From an uncultured Clostridia bacterium (lineage in GTDB: Bacteria; Bacillota; Clostridia; Christensenellales; Borkfalkiaceae), in contig CAKQME010000009.1 in assembly GCA_934254815.1 (NCBI GenBank), positions 1-64,000 of the forward strand: 64,000 bases of DNA. Direction: 5' to 3'. Under the pieces are notes generated by a model. It saw nothing but the letters and a program-made list of their open reading frames with translations, ran no database searches and was not told the origin of the DNA. This document shows, piece after piece, positions 37,388 through 46,337 of this stretch. Every line of letters begins with the position of its first letter. Position 1 is the first letter of the stretch. A program made the translations under genes and the position numbers.

Positions 37388-38276
37388 CTCCGAATCGTCC
37401 TATGTATTCGATCTCTTCTTTTAAAAGCGTACCCGTTTTTGCGTAAACGGCGGCTTTTATCTTTTCTATAAGCGCGCGAATGTCCGCGCTTGTCGCTTCG
37501 GGCGCGGCTAAGATAAAGTTAGCGTGTTTCTCGGACACGCGCGCCCCTCCTACGCTTCGCCCTTTAAGGTTACAACTCTCTATCAGTTTTCCCGCATAAT
37601 ATCCGTCGTTTTTAAACACGCTCCCGCAGGATCTCCCTTTCGGTTGCTTTCCGCGACGTAATTTTCTGAAATAATCTATTTTGCTCTCGGACTGCTCGTA
37701 TTCCACGTTATCCAGCATAAACGCGGCTTTTACGATACACTCCTTATTTTTTCTGAACCTGCTGTCGCGATAGGCAAAATCGCAGTCTTTCGCGGAATAC
37801 ACTCCGTCGGTCGTAACGACGTAAGCGATATGTTCGGCTACGTTTTTACCGAAACAGCCAGCGTTCATCGCGACTACTCCGCCGACGCTTGCGGGTATAC
37901 CGCTTAAAAATTCTATTCCGCCGAGACAGTTATTAAGCGCGTAATCTACGGCGTCGCCCGCGTTTTCGCCCGCAAACGCCGTAAGGATTTTACCGCAAAG
38001 CGACAAGCCTTTAAGTCTTTCGGTGGAAATAACCGCTCCGCGAAAACCCTCGTCGGACACCAGCACGTTAGACCCGCGTCCCAGAACGAAATACGGAATT
38101 TCTTCGTCTTTTATCGCGGCGAGAAGTTTTTTCAGCGTTTCTTCGTCGGCGGGCGCAAAGTATCCGTCGGCTTTACCGCCCGTTCCGTAAGTACATTTCC
38201 GCGACAAATCGTAATCGACGGCGCATTCGACAAGACACTCTTTACCGATAACCGACAAACGTTCGGAATAATCCAT
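37371..38276 (-). CDS. murB: UDP-N-acetylenolpyruvoylglucosamine reductase
   Basis: Reduces UDP-GlcNAc-enolpyruvate to UDP-MurNAc in peptidoglycan synthesis, using FAD and NADPH. 301 residues with the FAD-binding segments TYGTGGKADGYF (about residues 29-40), LGRGSNVLVSDEGF and IPASVGGVVAMNAGCFG, and the catalytic region GRSCGSVFKN. The C-terminal EEIEYIGRFG end is typical. GGAGAG precedes the ATG. It heads the murB-PHP-whiA-trpS run. Confidence 0.96.
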   Translation of the reverse strand: MDYSERLSVIGKECLVECAVDYDLSRKCTYGTGGKADGYFAPADEETLKKLLAAIKDEEIPYFVLGRGSNVLVSDEGFRGAVISTERLKGLSLCGKILTAFAGENAGDAVDYALNNCLGGIEFLSGIPASVGGVVAMNAGCFGKNVAEHIAYVVTTDGVYSAKDCDFAYRDSRFRKNKECIVKAAFMLDNVEYEQSESKIDYFRKLRRGKQPKGRSCGSVFKNDGYYAGKLIESCNLKGRSVGGARVSEKHANFILAAPEATSADIRALIEKIKAAVYAKTGTLLKEEIEYIGRFGDENKF

Positions 38277-38314
38277 TTTTAGTTCTCTCCTATTTTACAA
38301 TAAATTTTATTTAT

Positions 38315-39298
38315 TTACAAGCATTTAGACGGCTCTTTGAGCGCATTTTCGAACGACCGACATTTTTTTTGCGTTTTTACGCATTCATACAGTTCGGTTT
38401 TAAAATTCTCCAGAGTTTCTTTCGGAGTAAACGGGCTTAACGTTTTTAGCGTTTTTTGTCTGTCGTAAACGGCGAGCGGAGATTCCGCCGAAACTTCGCC
38501 TATCGCGGGCATCATATACAGTTTTTCGGTTTTTGCCTGCGTTTTCGTATCGAGAAGATATTCTATAAACCCTACGGCGGCTTCATACGCGCCCGCGTCG
38601 GAAGTCGTAACCGAAATATACTGAAACAAATCCGAAAACGTTTCGAGCGGAGTTGCGGTAAACGCCACGTTTCGCACCTCTAATCTTCTTATGTCTCGCT
38701 GCGTGCCTAACAGAGCGTCGGCCCTGTCCGAAATCAATTCGTAGCAGGCGTTTTCGGGGGTTTTCGATATCAACTCGGAATATTCAACGTCGGAAAAATA
38801 CAGCGCGCCCGCGGCGAGATTGTTTTCGCCGTCGGAAACGCAAAGTTTTTCTATAGGGCGATTATCCCCTTGTTTTTTAATCAGAAAATACCCGCCGCCG
38901 CACCAGGGAACGAAATATTCGTCGGAAAACTTAAATTGTCTCGATTTTAATTTTTTGACGACGGGCGCGACAAACCCGGCTCCCGCTCCGTAAGATATCA
39001 GAGACGGAACTTCGCCTTTTTCTATTGCGGTTTTCGCGCTTTCCGTCGTATGCGATTTCACCATAATGAGAAGTCCGTCGCCACAATATTCCGCGGCTCG
39101 TTTAGAGAGAAAGTCCGCGCGCGAACCCGCCCCGCCCTCGAACGTGTCGATATTCCAGACAGTAAGTATACGTTTATATTGTTGAGTTTTTACGGGAAAG
39201 TCGTCGTCCGCACGGGTTTTATTTACCGCGACCAGCGGCGTAAACGCCAGTACGAAAACCAGCAGAACATACGGCAATACGCGTATTATTTTTTTCAT
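38315..39298 (-). CDS. Orphan extracellular solute-binding-like protein
   Basis: 327 residues with an N-terminal signal sequence (hydrophobic core about residues 7-25, then NKTRADDD). The start of the mature part, ILTVWNIDTFEGGAGSRADF, is typical of family-1 solute-binding proteins, as is FVPWCGGGYFLIKK. No lipobox is evident and no permease genes are near. It may serve a distant transporter or act as a sensor. It lies 38 bp upstream of murB on the same strand. Confidence 0.75.
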   Translation of the reverse strand: MKKIIRVLPYVLLVFVLAFTPLVAVNKTRADDDFPVKTQQYKRILTVWNIDTFEGGAGSRADFLSKRAAEYCGDGLLIMVKSHTTESAKTAIEKGEVPSLISYGAGAGFVAPVVKKLKSRQFKFSDEYFVPWCGGGYFLIKKQGDNRPIEKLCVSDGENNLAAGALYFSDVEYSELISKTPENACYELISDRADALLGTQRDIRRLEVRNVAFTATPLETFSDLFQYISVTTSDAGAYEAAVGFIEYLLDTKTQAKTEKLYMMPAIGEVSAESPLAVYDRQKTLKTLSPFTPKETLENFKTELYECVKTQKKCRSFENALKEPSKCL

Positions 39299-39598
39299 AT
39301 TAGATTATATGAAACCCCCTCGCCAAAAATTACATCGGCAACGACAGCCTCAGGCTGCAATCAGTTATCAGTCCGAACTTAATACAGCGGGATAACGCCG
39401 AAGCTCAACATGACAAGTAAATTAAAATGCATATGTCGTTTTGTCAATATCGAAAAAGAAATTTTGCTTGCCGTGAATTAGCCGGGATAAAAGTCGCGAG
39501 AAAATTAACGTTCCACGCTTTTTTGTCTTTACTTTTTTGCTTAAATACCGTATCATTATAACATAGGCTTTTCATATAATATTTTAACGGGTGAAAAA
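39299..39598. repeat. Intergenic stretch with degenerate dispersed repeats
   Basis: From 39346 there is the palindrome GCAGCCTCAGGCTGC shared with 43.7-43.9 kb and 63.2 kb, followed by a decayed end of the 85-bp element (to about 39413) and a decayed start of the 160-bp repeat (to about 39475). The last 100 bp are AT-rich and probably hold the promoter of the next gene. No gene is seen. Confidence 0.6.
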
Positions 39599-40252
39599 TT
39601 GAAAGCGTTTATAGACAAAATCAGAAACAAAAAAATACTCGGCTACACGGTAGCTCAATATACTCTGTTCGGGCTTTTCTGCGCGCTCTGCGGCTTTATC
39701 GCGGAAAACACGGGCAGAATCATAACGCTTGGCAATTTCGACAGCCGATATATGATTTTACCGTTCATAATGCCCTACGGTCTCGGCGTTCTCGTTGCGT
39801 ACCTTGCGTTGGGCAGACCGTCGGAATTCAGATTTTTCGGCTGGCATTTCATTAAAGGCAATGAAAAACGCGACAGAAATATCCGTCGCGTACTCTACTA
39901 TATAGTTGCTTTTGTCTGCATAACCGCAGGCGAAATGGGTTACGGGCTTCTCGTCGAAGCGACGACGGGCAAACAGCTCTGGAACTATTCGACTATACCT
40001 CTTCACATAACTCAATACACCAGCATACCCACGAGTTTTTTATTCACTACGGGCGTTTTTGTCGTAATGGAATATCTTATGCCCGCGCTTATGCGTTTTT
40101 TCGACCGCATTTCGAGCCGAACAATCTTCGTTATTTCCGCGCTTTTATTTATTTTATCTTTCGCGGATATGATTATAATGATGTTAAGACTTTTCATAAC
40201 GGGTTACTCCAAACAATACTGGAGCGTAAATCTGCCATGGCATAAAGCATAG
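39599..40252 (+). CDS. CmpB-like putative membrane transporter
   Basis: 217 residues with about five to six hydrophobic helices. The pattern FCALCGFIAENTGRI, LPFIMPYGLGVLVAYL and LWNYSTIPL fits the putative ABC-transporter type IV (CmpB-like, PF06541-type) membrane family of Bacillota, of unknown function. Start is TTG at 39599 with GGGTG upstream. It is convergent with the next gene, with only 17 bp between ends. Confidence 0.7.
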   Translation: MKAFIDKIRNKKILGYTVAQYTLFGLFCALCGFIAENTGRIITLGNFDSRYMILPFIMPYGLGVLVAYLALGRPSEFRFFGWHFIKGNEKRDRNIRRVLYYIVAFVCITAGEMGYGLLVEATTGKQLWNYSTIPLHITQYTSIPTSFLFTTGVFVVMEYLMPALMRFFDRISSRTIFVISALLFILSFADMIIMMLRLFITGYSKQYWSVNLPWHKA

Positions 40253-40269
40253 ACGCCGTAAACAGGTAA

Positions 40270-40764
40270 TCATACCGTCTTTTTAAGCGAAACTCCGCCG
40301 TTATGTAACACGCCGATTTTCGCCGCGTTTTTCTCTCTTTGTTTTTTATCGTGATAAATCTCGTCGATAAAATGAAATTCGCGCGCGATATCGGCGTATT
40401 TTTCTTCCGTATATCCGATTTCAGCCATTTTTTTGACGAATTTATCCGTCGACAGCAATAGTTTTCTGTAATAATTTCTATCCTGAACGTCGCTTATTCC
40501 GTTGCCTGAAAAACCGTATCTTTCGCCTAAAATACGTTTGAATTTAGGTTTTATCGCGTCTAACGCTTCGGTTATATCGTAATACAAAGTCACAAGTTTT
40601 TTCTTCTTTTCGATTAAAGCAATAAGCTGCTCCGCCTGAGCTTCCGCCGTCAACCCCCTGCGGTACGGCGCAAGCGCCGTTTTCATAAACACCGAATCCA
40701 TTCCCTCCAACACATTTCCGATTTTATCATATGCTTCGAGAAGCGTTCTTTCATACGCGAACAT
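40270..40764 (-). CDS. Helical protein of unknown function, 164 aa
   Basis: Mostly charged, alpha-helical, no membrane segment. Starts MFAYERTLLEAYDK behind a strong AGGAGG site. Contains Lys/Glu-rich helices and a Tyr-rich middle (RNYYRKLLLSTDKFVKK). I do not recognise the family. The 220-bp region upstream (40765-40985) separates it from the divergent large secreted protein. Confidence 0.65.
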   Translation of the reverse strand: MFAYERTLLEAYDKIGNVLEGMDSVFMKTALAPYRRGLTAEAQAEQLIALIEKKKKLVTLYYDITEALDAIKPKFKRILGERYGFSGNGISDVQDRNYYRKLLLSTDKFVKKMAEIGYTEEKYADIAREFHFIDEIYHDKKQREKNAAKIGVLHNGGVSLKKTV

Positions 40765-41006
40765 TTAACTATCCTCCTTGGGGGCGCCGCCCCGCTTAAT
40801 TTCTTTATTCGGGCGTATTATAAACCCGCTTTCCGCGGTTTTCAAGTTTTACCGATCATTTTTACCCGAAGTTTTTCGAACATTTGTTCGTGTTTTTCGC
40901 GCATATGATAACACCTAAAGTATGACAACCGCTTGTCTGTGTTTATTTTTAATCGAAAAATAAAATTCGGGTAAAAGGTCGCAAATTGTCGAAGTCGCGA
41001 AAACTC

Positions 41007-41035
41007 TTGCTTTTTTTTATTTTAAATGTTATACT
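41007..41035 (+). promoter_or_regulatory. Candidate promoter of the large secreted protein
   Basis: TTGCTT (41007-41012) and TATACT (41030-41035) are 17 nt apart. Transcription would start about 7 nt before the ATG at 41049, giving an almost leaderless mRNA. If the alternative TTG start at 40986 were used, this promoter would lie inside the gene. Confidence 0.5.
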
Positions 41036-41048
41036 TGTTTCAGCTGTT

Positions 41049-43715
41049 ATGAAAAAATTATTGGTCGGCATTTTAATATTTTTCGCGTTCGCGTTTTCGG
41101 CTTTCGGCGTATTCTGCCCTAAGCTCGTTTCTTATGCGGAAAATACGACCGATACGGTAGAGACGGAAATATTTCTGCCTACGACGTATCTGCAATATTA
41201 CAAACTCGAAAGCCCTTATGCTATCTGCCGCGAAACTATGGACGGAAAAGAATTCGTCGCGATTTCGCACAAAGGCGCGATAGTCGTTTATTCCGACGGC
41301 AATTTCAAAAAAATAGACATTTCTTCGCTTCTGCCCGACGCCGCACAAGGCGTGCCGTCGCTTCAGTTATACGATAAATATCTGTTATTTTCGGCGCAAC
41401 TTAAACTCTATGCAGTAAACGTCGACGAAGTCTATTCTTCCGACGCTCCCGTTCGCCTGAATACCGTTTCCTCTACGGACGGACAGATAGTCGTATGCAA
41501 CGATTTTTCGATTTGCGGAGACAAACTTGCCGTAACCACCAACACAGACATTCTGTATTACGACGTTTCTTCCGACGAAAACGGGCTTATACTTGCGCGC
41601 CGTGCGGAAAAAATAAGCATAAACTATTCAAGCGCGGTCATGCTGTCTAAAAACAGAAGAACATATTATTACGACGACGACCGTAAACAAATAAGCGAAC
41701 ACGACGGCGAAAACACGCGCAAAATAGTCGACGCAAAAGGCGTGAAAGCTATCGCGGAAAGCCCCGACGAAAAAGACAAAAACATATATTACTCCTGCTC
41801 GGAGGGTATCTTCTCTGCGGACGTATCCATGCTCTCGCCCGTCGTGCAGACGATAATGGCTTCGTCTTTCGCCGCGGACGGAGACAAGGATCTCGGCTAC
41901 ATATGGAAGCCGCAGGGTATCTGCGTTACCGGCAAAGGCATCTGGGTCGTCGACAGCGACATTAACGCCGTACAGGAAATCGACCTTACAAAGCGGGCGG
42001 ACGGAACTTACGGGTTCACCGATTTTGCCATAACGACCAACTCGCGCGCGGTAAACAGGTTATCCGAAAACGCTTCGGAAATAACCGTTACCGACAACAC
42101 CGTTTACGCGCTCGACGAAAACAGAATAGTAATCATCGAAAACGCCGACGGCGAAGCCGAGAGCAGAAAGTATCACCGTTTAACCTTGCCCGTCGCCGCG
42201 AACAGGTTCGCGATCGGTTCGGTCGGCAAAAAGAGCGAAAAAACGGTATTTATCGCCTATTCGTATTCGAACGGCAAAAAAATAAGCTTCGGGAAAATTT
42301 CCCAAAGCGCAGACGACGAAAATATTTACGAACTTACGGAGATACCCGTCGAAAACATATCCGAAACGGAAACGGGCGCGATAGTGGACATCTGTTTTAT
42401 GAACGGAGTATTTTACGTTCTTAAAAACACCAGCCCGGATTCGGACGGCGGAGTTTACCCCGTAGTATACGAAATAAACACAGGCGACGAAACGCCTAAG
42501 CTTAAAGAATCTTTCCGTATTTCCGACAAATGCACCGCAAAGCGGATAGCCGTCGACGTGTTCGACTGCGTATATATCGCGGCTTTAAACGAAGCCGACG
42601 GCGAATACGTTTTCTATTCGCGCGCGAACGGAGTTTTAAAACGTATCTACGGATTTTCGGCAAGCGGAAGAGATTTACTTAAAATGCAGGTCGATCTCGA
42701 CGGCAAGCTATATATTCTCACCGACAGAAGCGGCATAATAGGCTTATATCCGTCCGAAAGTTATTCTACGGAGCTTAACGCGACGGTAATAAAATCGCCC
42801 AACTTAGAGGGCGTAGGCGCGCCGCGTTCGATGTGTCTGAACGAGCAGAGCCGCTCGGCGTATTTCATTTTCGGCGGACTTATTCTGCGGTCGTCCGTAG
42901 AAGAGCAGCTCGATATAGCGACGCTCGACACAATGCGTATACCCGAAAAATTTTCCACCGTATTCAGCGAAGAAACGACTTTCGGCAAACCGACGGTCGG
43001 CGCGAAACTATTCGGCGTAAACGCGACAAAGCTTAACGGAAAATATTTCGCGTATCTCGGAATGGACAACGCCGACGAAGAACACGAATACGCTTTCGTC
43101 AGAGTAAACGACAGGTTTTCGCTCGCTATAAGGCGCGGTTTGGCGGCGATAGTGAGAAACGAGGATATAGAAGCCGCAAGCGGATACGATACCGAAAATT
43201 TAAGTTATTACGCCCTTGTCGATTTCAAACTGTACGACCTGCCCGTTCTCGAAGCCGCTTATTCGACAGAAAAAACGGTCACGGCTAAAAGTTCGGCAAG
43301 TATCGTCGGCAAGCTCGTTTTCAACGGCGACGAGTATTACGTTATAGAAACGACAGACGGAAAAGGCTACATACCCGTTTCGTTTTTAACCGACAAGTTA
43401 AGCGAAAGCGAAATCAGCGACAAAATAGAAAGCGCGTATCTTTACAACAAAAACGGCGTAATTTTATATGACGACGAGTTAAAAAACACGGGTCGCGCGC
43501 TGAAAGGCGAAATCAAAGTCGAAATCAAAGAGCGCAACGGAGAATACGTTAAAGTAAAGCTTGAAAGCGGCGAAGAATATTATGTTCTTGCAAGCGACGT
43601 AAAAACGAGCAGTAACGACAATTTTATCAAGTGCATTGTAGCGATATTATGCACGTCGTCGTTCCTTGTTTTAGCTTTATTTTTCGAACGCAAATATTTA
43701 TTTTCTGCAACGTGA
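41049..43715 (+). CDS. Secreted, membrane-anchored propeller/SH3-like protein
   Basis: About 888 residues. A classic signal peptide (MKKLLVG, hydrophobic core, cleavage near SYAEN) is followed by a long beta-propeller-like region with NHL-type strands (KPQGICVTGKGIWVVDSDIN, then IDL), then two bacterial SH3-like domains near the C-terminus (LYDLPVLEAAYSTEKTVTAK...; KNGVILYDDELKNTG...). A final hydrophobic helix with FFERKYLF anchors it. SH3 domains suggest a cell-wall role. An in-frame TTG at 40986 with AAAAGG upstream would add a second hydrophobic stretch; I prefer the ATG because it gives a normal signal peptide. The stop codon lies inside a repeat. Confidence 0.7.
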   Translation: MKKLLVGILIFFAFAFSAFGVFCPKLVSYAENTTDTVETEIFLPTTYLQYYKLESPYAICRETMDGKEFVAISHKGAIVVYSDGNFKKIDISSLLPDAAQGVPSLQLYDKYLLFSAQLKLYAVNVDEVYSSDAPVRLNTVSSTDGQIVVCNDFSICGDKLAVTTNTDILYYDVSSDENGLILARRAEKISINYSSAVMLSKNRRTYYYDDDRKQISEHDGENTRKIVDAKGVKAIAESPDEKDKNIYYSCSEGIFSADVSMLSPVVQTIMASSFAADGDKDLGYIWKPQGICVTGKGIWVVDSDINAVQEIDLTKRADGTYGFTDFAITTNSRAVNRLSENASEITVTDNTVYALDENRIVIIENADGEAESRKYHRLTLPVAANRFAIGSVGKKSEKTVFIAYSYSNGKKISFGKISQSADDENIYELTEIPVENISETETGAIVDICFMNGVFYVLKNTSPDSDGGVYPVVYEINTGDETPKLKESFRISDKCTAKRIAVDVFDCVYIAALNEADGEYVFYSRANGVLKRIYGFSASGRDLLKMQVDLDGKLYILTDRSGIIGLYPSESYSTELNATVIKSPNLEGVGAPRSMCLNEQSRSAYFIFGGLILRSSVEEQLDIATLDTMRIPEKFSTVFSEETTFGKPTVGAKLFGVNATKLNGKYFAYLGMDNADEEHEYAFVRVNDRFSLAIRRGLAAIVRNEDIEAASGYDTENLSYYALVDFKLYDLPVLEAAYSTEKTVTAKSSASIVGKLVFNGDEYYVIETTDGKGYIPVSFLTDKLSESEISDKIESAYLYNKNGVILYDDELKNTGRALKGEIKVEIKERNGEYVKVKLESGEEYYVLASDVKTSSNDNFIKCIVAILCTSSFLVLALFFERKYLFSAT

Positions 43716-43945
43716 CGGCAACGTGACGTTGCATCCAAGTATTGGTCCGACATTATTTGCTCGTGCTAACACCGACGGCGCGCAGCCTCAGGCTGCCAAC
43801 GTGACGGCAAAGTGACGTTGCATCCGAGTATTAGTTCGACCTTATTTATATACTCGTGCCGACACCGACGGCGCGCAGCCTCAGGCTGCCAACGTGACGG
43901 CAACGTGACGTTGCATCCGGATATTAGTCCGACCTTATAATTAAC
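43709..43945. repeat. Tandem 89-93-bp repeat, about 2.5 units
   Basis: Units start AACGTGACGGCA at 43709, 43798 and 43891. Each full unit contains GTGACGTTGCATCC, a GTCCGAC-type segment and ends with the palindrome GCAGCCTCAGGCTGC. Related pieces are at 63.16-63.22 kb and 39.35 kb. The first unit contains the TGA stop of the upstream gene. No gene is seen. Confidence 0.8.
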
Positions 43946-44111
43946 TCCACCCTTAATCGATGGGATTCTTCACTTCGTTCAGAATGACATATTTTTTCTG
44001 TTATATTGTCAATATAAGAGTCGATTTTTAATTTCTCCGACCCGATTCAACGGGAGTCTTCACTTCGTCCAGAATGACATTTTTTCTGTATTGTAATCAT
44101 AATATAAATCT
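43946..44111. repeat. Half copies of the 85-bp element
   Basis: Two inverted single arms occur, GGGATTCTTCACTTCGTTCA at about 43961-43980 and a variant at about 44053-44072, each ending AGAATGACAT. They match the left arm of the 85-bp palindromic element on the other strand. The rest of the stretch has no gene. Confidence 0.6.
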
Positions 44112-44145
44112 ACGCGGGGCGGAAACTTTTGTTTCCGCCCCGCGT
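44112..44145 (-). terminator. Terminator of mnmA
   Basis: A perfect 15-bp stem starting ACGCGGGGCGG with a 4-nt loop lies 18 bp past the mnmA stop. The T-run on the minus strand is short (GATTTATATT), but the stem is very strong. Confidence 0.75.
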
Positions 44146-44163
44146 ATCGTTTCTGCTTTTCTT

Positions 44164-45301
<1,138 letters not shown>

Positions 45302-45445
45302 TAAATATATACGGTCAGCCGAAATAATTTACAATACTTAGTCAGGCAACGCCTAAATAACAAACATAATCAAGTAATCCATAATATAATTTTAATATGA
45401 TTGCCGAAAAGCGAATAAACAACCAACATTAATTAAGTATGAGAA

Positions 45446-45480
45446 AAGGGTTGACCGATAAAACGTATCGGTCAACCCTT
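45446..45480 (-). terminator. Terminator of tRNA-Arg
   Basis: A perfect 15-bp stem (AAGGGTTGACCGATA) with a 5-nt loop directly follows the CCA end on the minus strand and is followed by TTTTCTC. The rest of 45302-45440 is AT-rich with no feature seen. Confidence 0.88.
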
Positions 45481-45557
45481 TGGTGTACCCGGCGGGAGTC
45501 GAACCCGCAACCTTCGCCGTCGGAGGGCGACACTCTATCCAATTGCGCTACGAGTAC
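45481..45557 (-). tRNA. tRNA-Arg (anticodon CCG)
   Basis: 77 nt with encoded CCA. Acceptor GTACTCG / CGGGTAC, anticodon stem TCGCC / GGCGA with loop CTCCGAC giving anticodon CCG, T-arm GCGGG TTCGACT CCCGC. The D-stem GCGC / GAGT has one mismatch (12-23) and a G-U pair. It reads CGG codons. It has its own promoter and terminator. Confidence 0.95.
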
Positions 45558-45572
45558 ATAGTCAGCCATAAT

Positions 45573-45601
45573 ATTATACAGCAATTTTACGCTTTTTTCA
45601 A
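45573..45601 (-). promoter_or_regulatory. Promoter of tRNA-Arg
   Basis: On the minus strand TTGAAA (45596-45601) and TATAAT (45573-45578) are 17 nt apart, with the -10 box 16 bp before the tRNA. Confidence 0.8.
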
Positions 45602-45628
45602 GCATATCGCAACGCTTGCAAAAATTTT

Positions 45629-45877
45629 TTAGTCAAGTTCGAGATTATCGTATTTAAATAAATCGCTGTTCAAAAACTCGCTTACCGTAATACCGAACCC
45701 CTCGGCAACCAATACTACCGTTTTTAAATTTACGCCTTTGATTTTACCTTTTCTGATACTTTTTAAAGTCTCGTAGGATATTGCCATTTTTCTTTCCAAC
45801 TCGCTCAATTTCATATTATTAAGCTTTAAAAGTTCTTCTATTCTCAAAGTTACGGCTTTACTTAAACAATTTTCCAT
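45629..45877 (-). CDS. Small XRE/Cro-type helix-turn-helix protein A
   Basis: 82 residues, nearly all helix-turn-helix: MKLSELERKMAISYETLKSI (about residues 21-40), then a second helical part ending KYDNLELD. It is a clear paralogue of the next gene (same KGVNLKT motif, same EFL(N/D)SDLF and YDNLELD end). ATG at 45877 with GGGTG upstream. Likely a DNA-binding regulator of the divergent zinc-ribbon gene or of its own pair. Confidence 0.85.
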   Translation of the reverse strand: MENCLSKAVTLRIEELLKLNNMKLSELERKMAISYETLKSIRKGKIKGVNLKTVVLVAEGFGITVSEFLNSDLFKYDNLELD

Positions 45878-45935
45878 ACAATACACCCGTTAAGTTTTAC
45901 TCAATTTTAAAATATATCTATATTTATCGGAAATT

Positions 45936-46178
45936 TTAGTCAAGTTCAAGATTGTCGTATAAGAACAAATCGCTGTCTAAAAATTCACTCATAGTCATAT
46001 CGAAGCCGTCGGCTATATACGCAATCGTTTTCAGATTTACCCCTTTCGCCTTTCCTCTCATAATGCTTTTTATAGTATCATGCGGAATACAAGCTTTATG
46101 TTCGAAACTATATTGAGTAACGTTCCGAGCTTTCAATAACTCCTTGATTCTTGTCGCAACGGCACTACTTAAATTCAT
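45936..46178 (-). CDS. Small XRE/Cro-type helix-turn-helix protein B
   Basis: 80 residues: MNLSSAVATRIKELLKARN, then a helix-turn-helix (QYSFEHKACIPHDTIKSIM) and the same C-terminal block as protein A. GGAG lies 8 nt before the ATG. The tandem duplication and small size suggest a repressor pair, perhaps forming heterodimers. The gene is divergent from the zinc-ribbon membrane protein; the region between (46179-46337) holds two palindromes. Confidence 0.88.
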   Translation of the reverse strand: MNLSSAVATRIKELLKARNVTQYSFEHKACIPHDTIKSIMRGKAKGVNLKTIAYIADGFDMTMSEFLDSDLFLYDNLELD

Positions 46179-46239
46179 ATCGTAAAACTCCTACAAAATG
46201 TCTCTCCCTTTAGTTTATTATTATTTATTTTTTATTTAT

Positions 46240-46255
46240 GGGTGAATACTCACCC
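46240..46255. promoter_or_regulatory. Palindromic operator candidate upstream of the -35 box
   Basis: GGGTGA and TCACCC surround ATAC. It lies 6 bp before the -35 box of the zinc-ribbon gene and faces the divergent HTH genes. A related site follows the -10 box. Confidence 0.65.
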
Positions 46256-46261
46256 AAACAC

Positions 46262-46290
46262 TTGACATTATGGTGTATTTAAACTATACT
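46262..46290 (+). promoter_or_regulatory. Consensus promoter of the zinc-ribbon membrane gene
   Basis: TTGACA (46262-46267) and TATACT (46285-46290) are 17 nt apart. Predicted start about 46297. Confidence 0.88.
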
Positions 46291-46302
46291 GTAGTTAAAT
46301 AC

Positions 46303-46318
46303 GGGTGAAATTTAACCC
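46303..46318. promoter_or_regulatory. Second operator candidate, downstream of the start site
   Basis: GGGTGAAATTTAACCC is an imperfect palindrome (GGGT / ACCC, AAA / TTT) at about +6 to +21. With the site at 46240-46255 it brackets the promoter, a layout fitting repression by the divergent HTH proteins. Confidence 0.55.
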
Positions 46319-46337
46319 CTAAACGGAGGAAATAATT

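Noticed and set aside
45481..45600. Integration site of a mobile element at tRNA-Arg
   Set aside because: The AT-rich segment lies on the 5' side of the tRNA; no integrase and no repeated tRNA 3' end were seen.
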